Positions 13,441-24,421 of a DNA stretch of 64,000 bases are shown here, in pieces. The position numbers and the translations under genes are program-made. The DNA is from Capillidium heterosporum (lineage: Eukaryota > Entomophthoromycota > Entomophthoromycetes > Entomophthorales > Capillidiaceae), in assembly GCA_016630905.1 (NCBI GenBank), contig WBMQ01000010.1, forward strand, positions 434,001 to 498,000. The letters are read 5' to 3'. The stretch's first letter is position 1, and each line of letters opens with the position of its first letter. The notes under the pieces are model-generated. The model saw only the letters and a program-made list of their open reading frames with translations. It was not told the DNA's origin and ran no database searches.

Positions 13441-14146
13441 ATGTACATGTCAATAATGCTCATACCGACAATTCTACTACTAGTTATGTTTAACTTCATC
13501 ACAGGTCACATCGAGATGATCCAACCACCACCACGTCGCTCCCAGTTCAACAAAGGCTACAAAGGTGAACCGGACTGGAATATCAATTCCCCTTTGGGAG
13601 TGTATCCCTGCAAAGGTTACAATAAAGACTTATCAGTTGCAAGCTACAAGGCGGGTCAAGATATACAAGTCAAACTTTTGGGGGAAAGCCACCACAACGG
13701 TGGCCACTGTCAATTTTCTATATCTTATGACAATGGCAAGACCTTTGCTGTCATAAAAACAGTTCTAAGTGAATGTCTAAGAAAGTTTGGCTACGACTAC
13801 AATGTAACAATCCCAGCTGATGCCCCCAGCTCTAAGGAAGGTTGTTTTTGCTTGGACTTGGATCAATCGAACTGGTATAAGGGAGTTTTATATGAATTGT
13901 GCCGATATTGAGATTGAAGGTGGACCGAAGAGTGGTAATTTGACGGGTAGTGAAATTTTGGTAGCTAACCTCCCTAATACGCCCACTATACCTGAGTTTA
14001 CGGACGTTGGGTCGTATGAGGGATTGGATCTGTTTAAAAAGCTGAAAAATGTGACCATAAGTTATACAAGTAGTTCTACTAGGTTTTTTGTGAATTGGAT
14101 ATTGGTTATAAGTCCTTTAGTTTTTTGGTTTATAATTTTGAACTAG
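13441..14146 (+). pseudogene. Secreted LPMO (AA11-like) with +1 frameshift, copy 1
   Basis: This is a paralogue of the intact gene at 43766-44464. A signal peptide is followed by HIEMIQPPPR, where the mature N-terminal His would form the copper histidine brace; the second ligand is expected in HHNGGHCQ. The first frame ends at 13911. After the shared SSK at 13831-13836, seven bases stand where the paralogue has six, and the protein resumes at 13844 in the next frame as VFAWTWINRTG and continues through FYMNCADIEI to a hydrophobic GPI-type tail at 14146. Every other part is well conserved, so loss is recent or the extra base is an assembly error. If read through, it would be about 234 residues. 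Confidence 0.85.
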
Positions 14147-16243
14147 TTTATTGAATAAATTTAGTATAAATTCATTACTTTTCCACATATTCATTTTGCA
14201 AAAAGTTGAAGTTTTTGAAGTCATCAATGAAGTACTGTATATATAAATTTTGTATCAAGCTTACTTAAAAGCCTAAAGTGGTTCATTATGTACTTTATAG
14301 TTGATAAGCTTGAGATGGATGTGAGTTGTGAATGAAAGCCACATAAAATGTTTGTTTAAACTGAATTAAGTGCAAAGATGTAGGTTCACAATATTTTTCA
14401 AAAGTTTGTGTAGTGATGTTATAGTATATTAAGGTTGCCGAAGCACTACTTTTCGAGTTGTATAAGCCACTTTTGGTTTCATTTTATCTAAATTCTAATT
14501 GATTTCGAATCTATAAATGTAAAGCAAATCATGTTGATATAAGTTATCTGAGCTAACTTTGAATAAAGTTATAGATGAGACTAAATATAAAAGGCTACAG
14601 TAACATTCAGTTGCATTTACAGATGGTTTATGTAAAGCTCCATCACATTATATTACTGTGTTATGGAGGTTCATATACTTTTTAATCCTCCGATGTTCCA
14701 TCGTGTATTGAGAATATTTATACTATTGGAAAGATTATATCTCTACTATATGTGATGCTGTGATGAGAATTAACTAATGGTTAAACTTATAGCTCCCTGT
14801 AATTTACTCTAATATTTACGTCATAGTTTACTTAATCTATATTTTGATACACTGGTATTAAAATTTCAGTAGAATCATGAATTTAGTATATATAGTTTAT
14901 TTATTCGACTAAAAAAATCCAAAGTTAGACTAAGGATACCATAAATCCATTTATAATCTATAGTACGAATGAGTAGGTTGCCTTATGATGATCACTTTGA
15001 TTAAATTTTTATATCGATTGAGATAGTGATTGATGACTATATATGATGTGCAATATATTTCTATCAATTCTATTTTGTGGTTATTAGTTTAGAACTGGCA
15101 CCACTTTAAAGTCCTAGCAACTGTACTGGTTCTAAATCAAAATAAATACTGTAACTTTAAGGTTAAATTTACTTCAAATTTACTATTGGCATTTCAATCA
15201 GCGTTTAAAAACTTAAATTTAATATATTTACCTTTGGGTATAGTTTTATCAAGTGGCTGTTGATTTATTTGCTTTAACTTGGTATTCGAATCGAATCATA
15301 CAAATCATGAATCTTTTGAGCCTATCCAATAGTTTAACTCAACTTTCCATTTTTTGGATAAATCAAAAAGATCCATGATTCGTATGATTCAGCTTGAACA
15401 CTGCCTTAGCTTTAAGACCAAAACTTATAAGTTTATCACCTTTCTAATCGAACACCTGTTGCTCTGGTCGCTGTTAATTACAGTACTAACTTAAAAGGAA
15501 GTAATATATGGTTACAATAGCTGCCAATCAAAGTAATATATTCAAAGTGCTTCATATCTATAAATTAGCTTTAATATATTTGAGATGGGAGTTTGCCAGC
15601 TTTTATCCCCAATTGTAGTTCTAAGCCTAGGTAGTAAGGTAAAGGGTTTGTTTAGCTGTATATATCAGCTAGTATATATCGCCACCATGATAAAGTTGTA
15701 TCTGTAGTGTCTCTAGTATATCAGGTGGATGTCAAACTATCAAAATTTAGGAATTAAAGTTTTCCAAGCTCCGATCCAAACATATCCCTCCAAATGTTGG
15801 AGTCCTTTATCTTCATTGGATAGCGAGATAATTTTAGGATGGTACAGCAAATAAAGTACTTGTGAATAAAATGTTACTCGAAAGATACCCTCGTTTCATA
15901 GTAAAAGCGGACCCCTAAAATCCACTTGATACTGCATTTGGGTTAAACTTATATCGGGGTAACAAAGTTCATAAGCTAACTATATTTTTCAATCACAACC
16001 TCAAATCAAAAGGCTTGAATTTGGAGCGATACTTACCAAAAAGGAAAGTATTGATAGATAGCTTAGGACGCAAGGGGAGTGCGCCTCTACAAGCGACAGC
16101 AGGATAAATTTAGCGAATATCTATCCAATCAAAATTTTATACAAAGTTGAGATATTTATGCCCAAATTCAATACTTGAATGTTATAAAATGGGTAGCTGA
16201 CCAACTTCTAGCAAATTGTTTTAGAAAAGTTTCAACTTTCAAC
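14147..16243. other. Intergenic with a hairpin-forming inverted repeat
   Basis: Two kilobases of AT-rich DNA without genes. The only structure seen is the inverted repeat listed separately at 15293-15390. The last ~200 bases are the LMCO1 promoter, which lacks the module shared by LMCO2-4. Confidence 0.5.
15293..15390. repeat. Inverted repeat, 25-bp arms, 48-bp spacer
   Basis: Arms 15293-15317 and 15366-15390 are reverse complements apart from two positions. Inside the spacer TATCCAA and TTGGATA extend the stem after a bulge. The arms contain the ATCATGAATC/GATCCATGAT core. It could be a MITE remnant or a hairpin in an RNA; no target-site duplication is obvious. Confidence 0.75.
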
Positions 16244-18001
16244 ATGCTGTTAAAGAGCCTATTCGCCATACTTTTAGCTAACGTAGCGGCATCCAAGATC
16301 ATCAAGTTGGATTGGACGGTCGAAGAGAAGCTAATCGCCCCCGACAACTATGGGTTCCATGGCATGACCATCAACGGCCAGTTTCCCGGTCCCACCATCA
16401 ACGGTACCATGGGTGATGTAGTTCTAGTCCGTCTTCGCAACAAACTGGAAAAGAACTTCACCATCCACTGGCATGGTATAGCTCAGAAGGGCACTCCCAT
16501 GTTCGACGGTGTCCCTCATATCTCTCAAGCTCCTATTAAACCGAATTCTAGTTTTCTGTACTACTTTGAGCTTAGTGAGCAAATTGGCACTCACTGGTAC
16601 CACGCTCACACTGGTCTGGATGGGGAGCACGCCTTTGGTGCTTTGATAATTCAAGATAAACCAGAAGACCGCAAGGATCTCGTCAAGTTCAACCCCAAGT
16701 TTCACTACGATGAGGAACGTGTAATACTCCTGAGCGAGACCTGGCATGCAAACACCGAGGAGATGATCGAAGGATTGAATGGCCCTGTATTCAAGTGGAT
16801 AGGTGCCTCTGATTCTATTTTAATCAACGGCCAGGCCTACCATGAGTGGGATAAGAACGGCAAAAACAACTCTACCCTACCGTTTAACAAGGGTAACCAC
16901 ATTATAAATGTCGAGAAGAATAAGATTTATCGACTACGTATCATCGGTGCCTTAGGTCTAGACAAGATGAAATTCAGCATCCCTGGCCACAAGTTCACCA
17001 TAATCGAAGCTGATGGCACTTACCTAAAACCTTACGAAGTTGACTATGTCGAAATTTTTGGTGGACAGCGTTATTCTGTCCTACTGAAGACCGATCAGAA
17101 GGTCGAAAATTACATTGCCTACTGCCAACGCACCGGAGAAACTAAACTTACCTTCGCCGCCAAAGCTATCCTTCACTACCGTGGCGCTTCCGACCCCTAT
17201 CCTTTAACCAAGAAACTACTCCCGGAACCCCAGCCTGCCGGTGAATTTAACCGATGGATCGAAGGTAAACTTTCAGCCTCCAACTGGTTGAAACGTGGTA
17301 AGAATCCCCACTATTATCCTTTGCCTAAGAATGTGACCAAACATATATACCTCAAATCCAACCCCATCTTTATCGGCCAGCACATCGAAGAGTTGATTAA
17401 CGATCACGCCCCTACCAAACGTAACTCAACTTTGATCTACGATATAATGGCTGGTGATACCAGCTACAAAACCCAACCTGACGTTTATGAAATCAAGGAG
17501 GGAGATGTCGTTCAAATCGTCATGGAGCAGATTATGCCAGCTGGTACCGAGTGCTTACACCATCCTTGGCATTTGCATGGACATAGTTTCCACGTAGTTG
17601 CTAGTGGTAAAGATAAGTTTGATCCTAAAGTTCATTTACCTCAGATTGATCGAACCGTCAACAACCTCAAAGTGAATCCCCTCTTCGTAGATACTTTCAC
17701 TCACTACCCAGCCAATACTAAAGATCTGTGCAAGGCCCGTAACGACCAATTTTACCATAAGGTTCAGAAGCAAGTTGAAGAGAATAAGCTGTTAAAGAGT
17801 GAACCTGAGCCTATTATCTGTGGTTGGTACGCTATTCGATTTATCGCCAATAACCCTGGACCTTGGTACATGCACTGTCACATTAGTAGTCATTTGGTTA
17901 TGGGCAAAGTAGTTGTTATTAACGAGTTGCCTAAAAATCCCTTGGCTTTCAACGAAGGGATTCTCAATACTTTGAATGAGGCAGGTCTATTGGCTTTCTA
18001 G
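16244..18001 (+). CDS. Laccase-like multicopper oxidase 1 (LMCO1)
   Basis: A secreted multicopper oxidase, predicted to oxidise phenols, ascorbate-like donors or metals while reducing O2 to water. The ATG at 16244 starts a normal signal peptide (LLKSLFAILLANVAAS) and gives 585 residues; the longer frame to 16175 has only a TTG start and is rejected. Three cupredoxin domains are visible through the copper motifs: HWHG, HWYHAH, HPWHLHGHSFH and HCHISSH. The residue ten after the T1 cysteine is Lys (HLVMGK), where Met, Leu or Phe is usual. It is intronless, has several N-glycosylation sequons, and is the most divergent of the four local paralogues. Confidence 0.93.
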   Translation: MLLKSLFAILLANVAASKIIKLDWTVEEKLIAPDNYGFHGMTINGQFPGPTINGTMGDVVLVRLRNKLEKNFTIHWHGIAQKGTPMFDGVPHISQAPIKPNSSFLYYFELSEQIGTHWYHAHTGLDGEHAFGALIIQDKPEDRKDLVKFNPKFHYDEERVILLSETWHANTEEMIEGLNGPVFKWIGASDSILINGQAYHEWDKNGKNNSTLPFNKGNHIINVEKNKIYRLRIIGALGLDKMKFSIPGHKFTIIEADGTYLKPYEVDYVEIFGGQRYSVLLKTDQKVENYIAYCQRTGETKLTFAAKAILHYRGASDPYPLTKKLLPEPQPAGEFNRWIEGKLSASNWLKRGKNPHYYPLPKNVTKHIYLKSNPIFIGQHIEELINDHAPTKRNSTLIYDIMAGDTSYKTQPDVYEIKEGDVVQIVMEQIMPAGTECLHHPWHLHGHSFHVVASGKDKFDPKVHLPQIDRTVNNLKVNPLFVDTFTHYPANTKDLCKARNDQFYHKVQKQVEENKLLKSEPEPIICGWYAIRFIANNPGPWYMHCHISSHLVMGKVVVINELPKNPLAFNEGILNTLNEAGLLAF

Positions 18002-19247
18002 GTTCGAGATTTTGGAACCTAAATTATAGCTACTTAATAAACAAAGTTATCGTTATAAATTTCAAATATATAATTAAAGCGCTCTTATATATCAACTTAT
18101 TTAACCTTTATACCTAAGTTTGAAGTTTTTATAAGTATTTTAAATTCTGGTACACTACTTTCAAAATGGTTGGGTAAAAAATATTATAAAGCAGTGCCAA
18201 CAATTTACAAGAAACTCTGCATGTTTTAGCTAAAGTCTAATTTTTAATCAATAATTTTAATTGAAAAGAAGTTAATGTGAAATATATAAGCTGCTGATTT
18301 TATAGTGAAGGGAGAAGGGGAAAGGTATATTTAATAAAATTGTGAATCGAAAGCACTTACAGCTTAATGAAACTGTTAGTTCAAAAGCATTTAAATAGGA
18401 ATCAATTTGGTTAATTCTCTGCATTTGCACTTTATACCTAAGATGCTACTATAGATATGGACTGCAAATGCGTTTTCTTGCAAAGGTATTGGTGTATAAA
18501 ATCTAGAGGTGGAATTGGAAATTTCAACTTGGATTAAAAAATTACGCAATAATAGCTAGAGTTGACCGATTTGAACCAATAGATTTTCAGTATTTACAGG
18601 AGATTCTAGTAAATTATCAAACTGATGTAGAATATCAATTCCAACTTCGTTCATAATTAATAAGAGAGCTGATACTTATACTTTATAAACTATACTTATG
18701 GAACTCATCAAATTTGTTCCATTAATTTAAATCATCAAATTCAATTCTGCAGCAAGCTTCCAATTTCCAAACTTTACTTTCATAGACATTTTGAGAAGCT
18801 ATTCAATTAACTTTACCATCATCGCTTCAACTTGGTAGGCTTTTGATAAAATTTTGGCACATAAATATGCCCGACAACCTTTGCAGTAAACTTTCAATTA
18901 ACTAATACGTTTAACTTGATGCTGTAAAAGCTTTTTATAACGTATCAAGCTTTTATATCCATCCATTACAAATTTTCAAACTTTAGTGTTACAAACATAG
19001 CTTCTTAATCTACCAAAATAATATGTAGAGGTTTAGTAGTTATATATCAAGCTACGCCTATTACTAAATTTCAAACTCAAGATGGTAGGTCCTAAATGAA
19101 ACCTATTCAAGTATAGATATATTTCAATTTCAACTTTTCATGTGACGATAATTGCACTTTGAACTCCACTTGTAGGTAAACAAATAGCTGATACCCATTT
19201 CATTCCTATAGAATAGGTTTCCTTAACGACGTTTCATAAAAGATAAG
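18002..19247. other. Intergenic between LMCO1 and LMCO2
   Basis: AT-rich and without genes. The end adjoins the LMCO2 promoter module. Confidence 0.55.
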
Positions 19248-19378
19248 GATTAGCCTGAACAAACATATATGTCGATTTTTTGATTTAACATATGAACATA
19301 TCAAGTCAAAGTCAAAGCTAACCTGAGGTGTTTACGCTACGCATTATCTCAGGCTACATTGAATAATAGTATAAAAGG
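19248..19378 (+). promoter_or_regulatory. LMCO2 promoter module
   Basis: Three elements in order: GATTAGCCTGAA (19248-19259), GAGGTGTTTACGCTAC (19325-19340) and a TATA box TATAAAAGG (19370-19378), about 96 bp before the ATG. The same three occur with nearly the same spacing before LMCO3 and LMCO4, but not before LMCO1. A binding-site role is inferred from conservation in otherwise diverged DNA. Confidence 0.6.
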
Positions 19379-19473
19379 AGGGTCCGACGACTACCAACTC
19401 TAAATAAAAAGATATTAGATCAAATCATATAAAATTCAACTCAACAATATTTACAGCGATTTAGATTTAGAGC

Positions 19474-21240
19474 ATGATACTCAAGCATTTCATTACATCA
19501 ACATTACTTCTCATTTCTTTGGTAACCTCCAAGCTTATTTCCTTAGACTGGACGGTAGAAGAAGCTACTATCGCCCCCGACAACTATGGATTCCAAGGTA
19601 TTACCATAAACGGCCAGTTTCCTGGTCCTACCATCAATGCTAACATGGGAGATACCGTATTAGTCAAGCTACGCAACAAGCTTCAAAAGAACTTCACCAT
19701 CCACTGGCACGGCCTAGTGCAAAAAGGTACTCCTATGTTCGACGGTGTACCTTACGTAAGTCAGGATCCTATCAAGGCTAATTCTAGTTATACCTACTAT
19801 TTTGAACTTAACGAGCAAGTAGGTACCCACTGGTACCATGCCCACACTGGGTTGGATGCCGAACATGCCTTTGGTGCTTTGATCATCCAAGATAAACCTG
19901 AAGATCGAATCGACTTGAATAGTTACAACCCCAAGTATAAGTACGACGAAGAACGTGTAATTATCCTTAGTGAGACTTGGCATACCAACCCCGAGGAGAT
20001 GATCGAAGGTCTAGTTGGCCCAATATTTAAATTCCCAGGCCCATCCGATTCCATCCTCATCAACGGTCAGATCTACCACGAGTGGAGTGCAACCGGAGCC
20101 AACAACTCCACCTTGCCCTTCAACAAGGGTAACGCCATCATCAATGTCGAGAAGAACAAGACCTACCGTCTCCGTCTCATCGGTGCTTTAGGCTTCGACA
20201 AGATGAAGTTCAGCATTCCAGGACACAAGTTCACCATCATTGAGGCCGACGGCACCTACCTTGAACCTTTAGATGTCGACTACGTCGAAGTCTTTGGTGG
20301 CCAGCGTTACTCTGTAATACTGAAGACCGACCAACCCATCAACAACTACAACATCTACGTCCAGCGTACCGGTGAGACTGCAATATCCTTCGCTTCCAAG
20401 GCCATCCTCAACTACAAGGGAGCCGCCGACCCCCAACCTTTAGTACGAAAAAGTTTACCCGATCCAGTCCCAGCTGGTCCTTACAATAGATGGGAGGAAG
20501 GTAAACTGTCAACTAGCAAGTGGTTACTAAGAGGTAGGAATCCCCACTACTACCCAGTACCCAAAAATGTCACCAAACACATCTACTTGAAATCTAACCC
20601 ATTGTTCACTGGGCAACACGTCGATGAACTCATAAACGATATGAAGCAGGAAGTCCGCAACACCACGGTCATGTATGATCTCATGGATGGAAAATACAAA
20701 CCGGATGGTCAGATCTTCGAGATCAGCGAAGGTGATGTAGTTCAAATTGTTATGGAGCATATTCTACCAGCTGGTTTCCCCGAATGTCTACATCACCCCT
20801 GGCATTTACATGGTCACAGCTTTCACGTAGTAGCTGGCGGTAAGACAAAGTTCAATCCCGATATCGACTTACCTAACATCGATGCTACTGTTAACAATAT
20901 GACCCAAGCTCCTCTATTTGTAGATACATTTACTCACTACCCTGAAGATGTAGCTGTTATGGCTCAGACTAGATCCAACGATTTTTACAAAAGATTGCAA
21001 AATCACGTTCAAAAGAATTCCAACTCACGTATTGAGCAAGAACCTACTTTATGTGGTTGGTACGCTATAAGGTTTAAGGCTAACAATCCAGGGCCTTGGT
21101 ATATGCACTGCCATATCAGTGCCCATTTGGTTATGGGTAAAGTAGTTATTATCAATGAGAATCCTAAGGACCCTCAGGCGTTTCAACAGAGTATGTTGAG
21201 TACTTTGAACAAGGTTGAGGATAGTACTTTCCATATTTGA
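19474..21240 (+). CDS. Laccase-like multicopper oxidase 2 (LMCO2)
   Basis: A 588-residue intronless paralogue of LMCO1, LMCO3 and LMCO4. A signal peptide ends near residue 19 (LLLISLVTS), followed by KLISLDWTVEE at the mature start. All four copper motifs are intact (HWHG, HWYHAH, HPWHLHGHSFH, HCHISAH), and Lys again occupies the axial T1 position. The middle of the gene (20032-20381) is identical to LMCO3 and LMCO4, whereas the flanks differ at many synonymous and nonsynonymous sites, which indicates gene conversion. The C-terminal tail (NENPKDPQAFQQSM) resembles that of LMCO4 more than LMCO3. Expression is probably driven by the module at 19248-19378. Confidence 0.95.
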   Translation: MILKHFITSTLLLISLVTSKLISLDWTVEEATIAPDNYGFQGITINGQFPGPTINANMGDTVLVKLRNKLQKNFTIHWHGLVQKGTPMFDGVPYVSQDPIKANSSYTYYFELNEQVGTHWYHAHTGLDAEHAFGALIIQDKPEDRIDLNSYNPKYKYDEERVIILSETWHTNPEEMIEGLVGPIFKFPGPSDSILINGQIYHEWSATGANNSTLPFNKGNAIINVEKNKTYRLRLIGALGFDKMKFSIPGHKFTIIEADGTYLEPLDVDYVEVFGGQRYSVILKTDQPINNYNIYVQRTGETAISFASKAILNYKGAADPQPLVRKSLPDPVPAGPYNRWEEGKLSTSKWLLRGRNPHYYPVPKNVTKHIYLKSNPLFTGQHVDELINDMKQEVRNTTVMYDLMDGKYKPDGQIFEISEGDVVQIVMEHILPAGFPECLHHPWHLHGHSFHVVAGGKTKFNPDIDLPNIDATVNNMTQAPLFVDTFTHYPEDVAVMAQTRSNDFYKRLQNHVQKNSNSRIEQEPTLCGWYAIRFKANNPGPWYMHCHISAHLVMGKVVIINENPKDPQAFQQSMLSTLNKVEDSTFHI

Positions 21241-22467
21241 TGGGCATAGCTTTAGCTCTTAGGTTGGATTTTCAAATTAAATGAGCGTTTAGTATATATG
21301 ATTTATTCTTTGGCTTTCAAGTATGTACATGAATTTATTATTTTATGCTTACAATATCATAGAATATTAGAATCGCCAACTCCATAATAAACATAAATCT
21401 GGTAAATCATCACAATATCTAGTACCAACTACTCTAGGCTATTTTACTTAAACTATAGGTTCGTTGAAGTTTAAGTTTAGAAGTGATCCTACATCTAATA
21501 TGTTACTATCTGCTAATTATAATAGCTTTCCAAATGTGTAGATTAATTATTTGAATTTTTTAGGATATTTAGGTAATTTTTTTAGAATTTTTATCGATAT
21601 TGTAATTCTATTAGTTAAATAAAGTGTAACTAAACACTTCTAGACAATATATTTGTAACTTTATGATCTGTATTCTGGCAAAGAAATAAAGCACTAGGTT
21701 CACTTAAAGAATAGTTTTGGTAAGGTTAGAAGAAAATCATATAAAAGTCCAAATTAAATGTATCTTATTATATGTTTTTAATCAAGCTATGACACAATTG
21801 ATTTGAAACATTTGATGTTTATCAATTTTCAACTTTAGCTATTTAGTAGTTGGTAAAAACTTGGGTAGCTTTGAATTTCCAATCCAACCTAATGATATAA
21901 TGGTTGGTTAAATATTGGAATATAGTATTTAGTTACGTTAGATATATTAATGGAGATTGGAAAATTTGATATAATATCATCTCAGTTCGACTTAGATCAG
22001 GTTTCTCAGGTATGCCTGATTTGCCTATCAATTTAATTTTTAAACAATTAAAAGCCAATAAAAGACAAGTTTTTGATGAGAGTTTCAATTTACTCACTTT
22101 TGAGTAGTCTTGACTTAAGCTACCTTTGAACTATTCAGGGTAGACCAACTAGTATACGTTTTCGAATTGAATAAATTTAGGGTTAAGTGCTCTGTTGTAT
22201 TACAAATTTAATTAAGTTGGAACTGACTATATATAGCAAGCAAAAGGTATAGTTTACAAGAGTTCCATCAGTCTGCATCTATAGAGTATATTTGATACTA
22301 CAAAGTAAAAAAATTAAAGTTTGTGATGGCTATATTGACTTCTGCATTTATACAAACGGTAACTCAAACTATAAAATTAATGAAAATATATACATGTGTT
22401 GAAATAGCCATATTAAATTATAGTTTAATTGAAAATCCACCATAGGATTTAGTAAAAGATGCAAAAA
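21241..22467. other. Intergenic between convergent LMCO2 and LMCO3
   Basis: Very AT-rich. It holds both 3' ends; no gene or repeat is seen. Confidence 0.55.
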
Positions 22468-24231
22468 TTATTGGAAGGTAGCAGCTTGGGCCTGCTCCAA
22501 AGTACTCTTCATCTCCTCACGGAAAGCTTGGGGGTTAGCGGGACTCTCGTTGATGATAACTACTTTACCCATAACTAAGTGGGCTGAGATGTGGCAGTGC
22601 ATGTACCAAGGACCAGGGTTGTTGGCCTTGAATCGAATGGCGTACCAACCACAGTATACAGGTTCCTGTTCGATACGTGAGTTCTGATTCTGTTCGACGG
22701 TACGCTGCATACGCTTGTAAAAGTCGCTGGTACGAGTCTGGGCCATAACTTCAATGTTCTCAGGGTAGTGAGTGAAAGTATCGACGAAAAGAGGAGCTTT
22801 GGTAGAGGCGTTGACGGCGGCATCAAGCTTAGGTAGATCGACTTGAGGATTGAACTTAGTTTTGCCACCGCCGATTACGTGGTAGGAGTGGCCGTGCAAA
22901 TGCCAGGGGTGGTGCAGACATTCGGGGAACCCAGCAGGTAAAACGTGCTCCATGACGATCTGGACGTTATCACCTTCGTTGATTTCGATAATCTCACCGT
23001 CAGGTTGGTAGCTACCAGCCATGAGCTCGTACATAACGGTCGAGTTACGCTTCTTGGGAGCTACATCGTTGATGAGTTCATCTACGTGCTGACCGACAAA
23101 GACGGGATTGGATTTGAGGTAGATGTTTTTGGTCACGGTCTTGGGGACGGGGTAGTAGTGAGGGTTTCTACCTCGCAATAACCACTTGGAGGCGCTGAGC
23201 TTACCTTCAACCCAACGGTTGAACTTACCGGCGGCAGGGGGGTTAGGTAAGGCAGTGCGTACTAGAGGTTGAGGGTTGGCGGCTCCCTTGTAGCTGAGGA
23301 TGGCCTTGGAAGCGAAGGATATGGCAGTCTCACCGGTACGCTGGACGTAGATGTTGTAGTTGTTGATGGGTTGGTCGGTCTTCAGTATTACAGAGTAACG
23401 CTGGCCACCAAAGACTTCGACGTAGTCGACATCTAAAGGTTCAAGGTAGGTGCCGTCGGCCTCAATGATGGTGAACTTGTGTCCTGGAATGCTGAACTTC
23501 ATCTTGTCGAAGCCTAAAGCACCGATGAGACGGAGACGGTAGGTCTTGTTCTTCTCGACATTGATGATGGCGTTACCCTTGTTGAAGGGCAAGGTGGAGT
23601 TGTTGGCTCCGGTTGCACTCCACTCGTGGTAGATCTGACCGTTGATGAGGATGGAATCGGATGGGCCTGGGAACTTGAAGACGGGACCAGTCAAGTCGGC
23701 GATCATCTCCTCGGTGTTCCTGTGCCAGGTCTCACTCAGGAGTATTACACGTTCCTCGTCGTACTTGTACTTGGGGTTGTAGGTGTTCAAGTCAGCTCGA
23801 TCTTCAGGTTTGTCCTGGATAATCAAAGCACCAAAGGCATGCTCAGCATCTAACCCAGTGTGGGCATGGTACCAGTGGGTACCGACCTGCTCGCTGAGTT
23901 CGAAGTAGTAGATGAAACTAGAGTTGGATTTGATGGGATCTTGAGATACGAAAGGCACACCATCGAACATGGGGGTGCCTTTTTGTACTAGGCCGTGCCA
24001 GTGGATGGTGAAATCTTTGTGAAGCTTGTTACGGACGCGGATAACCACCGTATCTCCCATGGTACCGTTGATAGTAGGACCAGGGAACTGGCCGTTGATG
24101 GTGATGCCGTGGAACCCAAAGTTGTCAGGAGCGATGGTGGTCTCCTCGACGGTCCAGTCCAAGGAGATCATCTTGGAGGTTGCCAAGGGGATGAGGAGTA
24201 ATGCAGTTGAAAGGAGATGCTTGAATATCAT
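22468..24231 (-). CDS. Laccase-like multicopper oxidase 3 (LMCO3)
   Basis: 587 residues, intronless, on the minus strand. Signal peptide LLSTALLLIPLATS; copper ligands in HWHG (H77, H79), HWYHAH (H119, H122, H124), HPWHLHGHSYH and HCHISAH (H545, C546, H547, H551), with Lys556 at the axial T1 position. The protein is identical to LMCO4 from residue 1 to the VIINE near residue 565; the last ~22 residues differ (SPANPQAFREEM against NPKNPQAFKQSM). It is divergently oriented from LMCO4 with about 1.7 kb between start codons. This is the same predicted secreted oxidase activity; identity this high suggests very recent duplication or conversion. Confidence 0.95.
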   Translation of the reverse strand: MIFKHLLSTALLLIPLATSKMISLDWTVEETTIAPDNFGFHGITINGQFPGPTINGTMGDTVVIRVRNKLHKDFTIHWHGLVQKGTPMFDGVPFVSQDPIKSNSSFIYYFELSEQVGTHWYHAHTGLDAEHAFGALIIQDKPEDRADLNTYNPKYKYDEERVILLSETWHRNTEEMIADLTGPVFKFPGPSDSILINGQIYHEWSATGANNSTLPFNKGNAIINVEKNKTYRLRLIGALGFDKMKFSIPGHKFTIIEADGTYLEPLDVDYVEVFGGQRYSVILKTDQPINNYNIYVQRTGETAISFASKAILSYKGAANPQPLVRTALPNPPAAGKFNRWVEGKLSASKWLLRGRNPHYYPVPKTVTKNIYLKSNPVFVGQHVDELINDVAPKKRNSTVMYELMAGSYQPDGEIIEINEGDNVQIVMEHVLPAGFPECLHHPWHLHGHSYHVIGGGKTKFNPQVDLPKLDAAVNASTKAPLFVDTFTHYPENIEVMAQTRTSDFYKRMQRTVEQNQNSRIEQEPVYCGWYAIRFKANNPGPWYMHCHISAHLVMGKVVIINESPANPQAFREEMKSTLEQAQAATFQ

Positions 24232-24303
24232 GCTGTAAATCTAACTTGCTATGAAATGTCGATTTGTAAGTTGGAAGTGGATGCCTCAGCCTCTTTTTAT
24301 ACT
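22547..24303 (-). repeat. Left arm of 1,757-bp inverted duplication
   Basis: This is the reverse complement of 25894-27650. It runs from the last ~25 codons of LMCO3, through the whole coding region and 5' leader, to just beyond the TATA box. Proteins on the coding strand and in the antisense frames match exactly over the shared part, so nucleotide identity must be close to 100%. Both boundaries are abrupt. Confidence 0.9.
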
Positions 24304-24421
24304 TGCTGAGTTGATATTTGGACCTAGAAACAGCGCAAATACCTCAGTATATCAAGCAACCTACTCTGTTCAATCCAGCCCAACCGGTTTCCAATATAGA
24401 TATACATTTTTCAGGCTAATC
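24293..24421 (-). promoter_or_regulatory. LMCO3 promoter module
   Basis: Read on the minus strand: GATTAGCCTGAAAA (about 24420-24408), GAGGTATTTGCGCTG (24345-24331) and TATAAAAAG (24301-24293). Spacings of about 75 and 30 bp match LMCO2 (77, 30) and LMCO4 (81, 29). Beyond the TATA box this sequence is diverged from the LMCO4 upstream region, so the retained motifs stand out. Confidence 0.6.

Noticed and set aside
16175-16243. 23-codon N-terminal extension of LMCO1 from TTG at 16175
   Set aside because: Not an ATG, and the ATG at 16244 gives a normal signal peptide aligned with the paralogues.
22575-24238. Antisense frames within LMCO3 and the matching ones within LMCO4
   Set aside because: They are shadows of C-ending codon usage; their identity between copies only confirms the inverted duplication.
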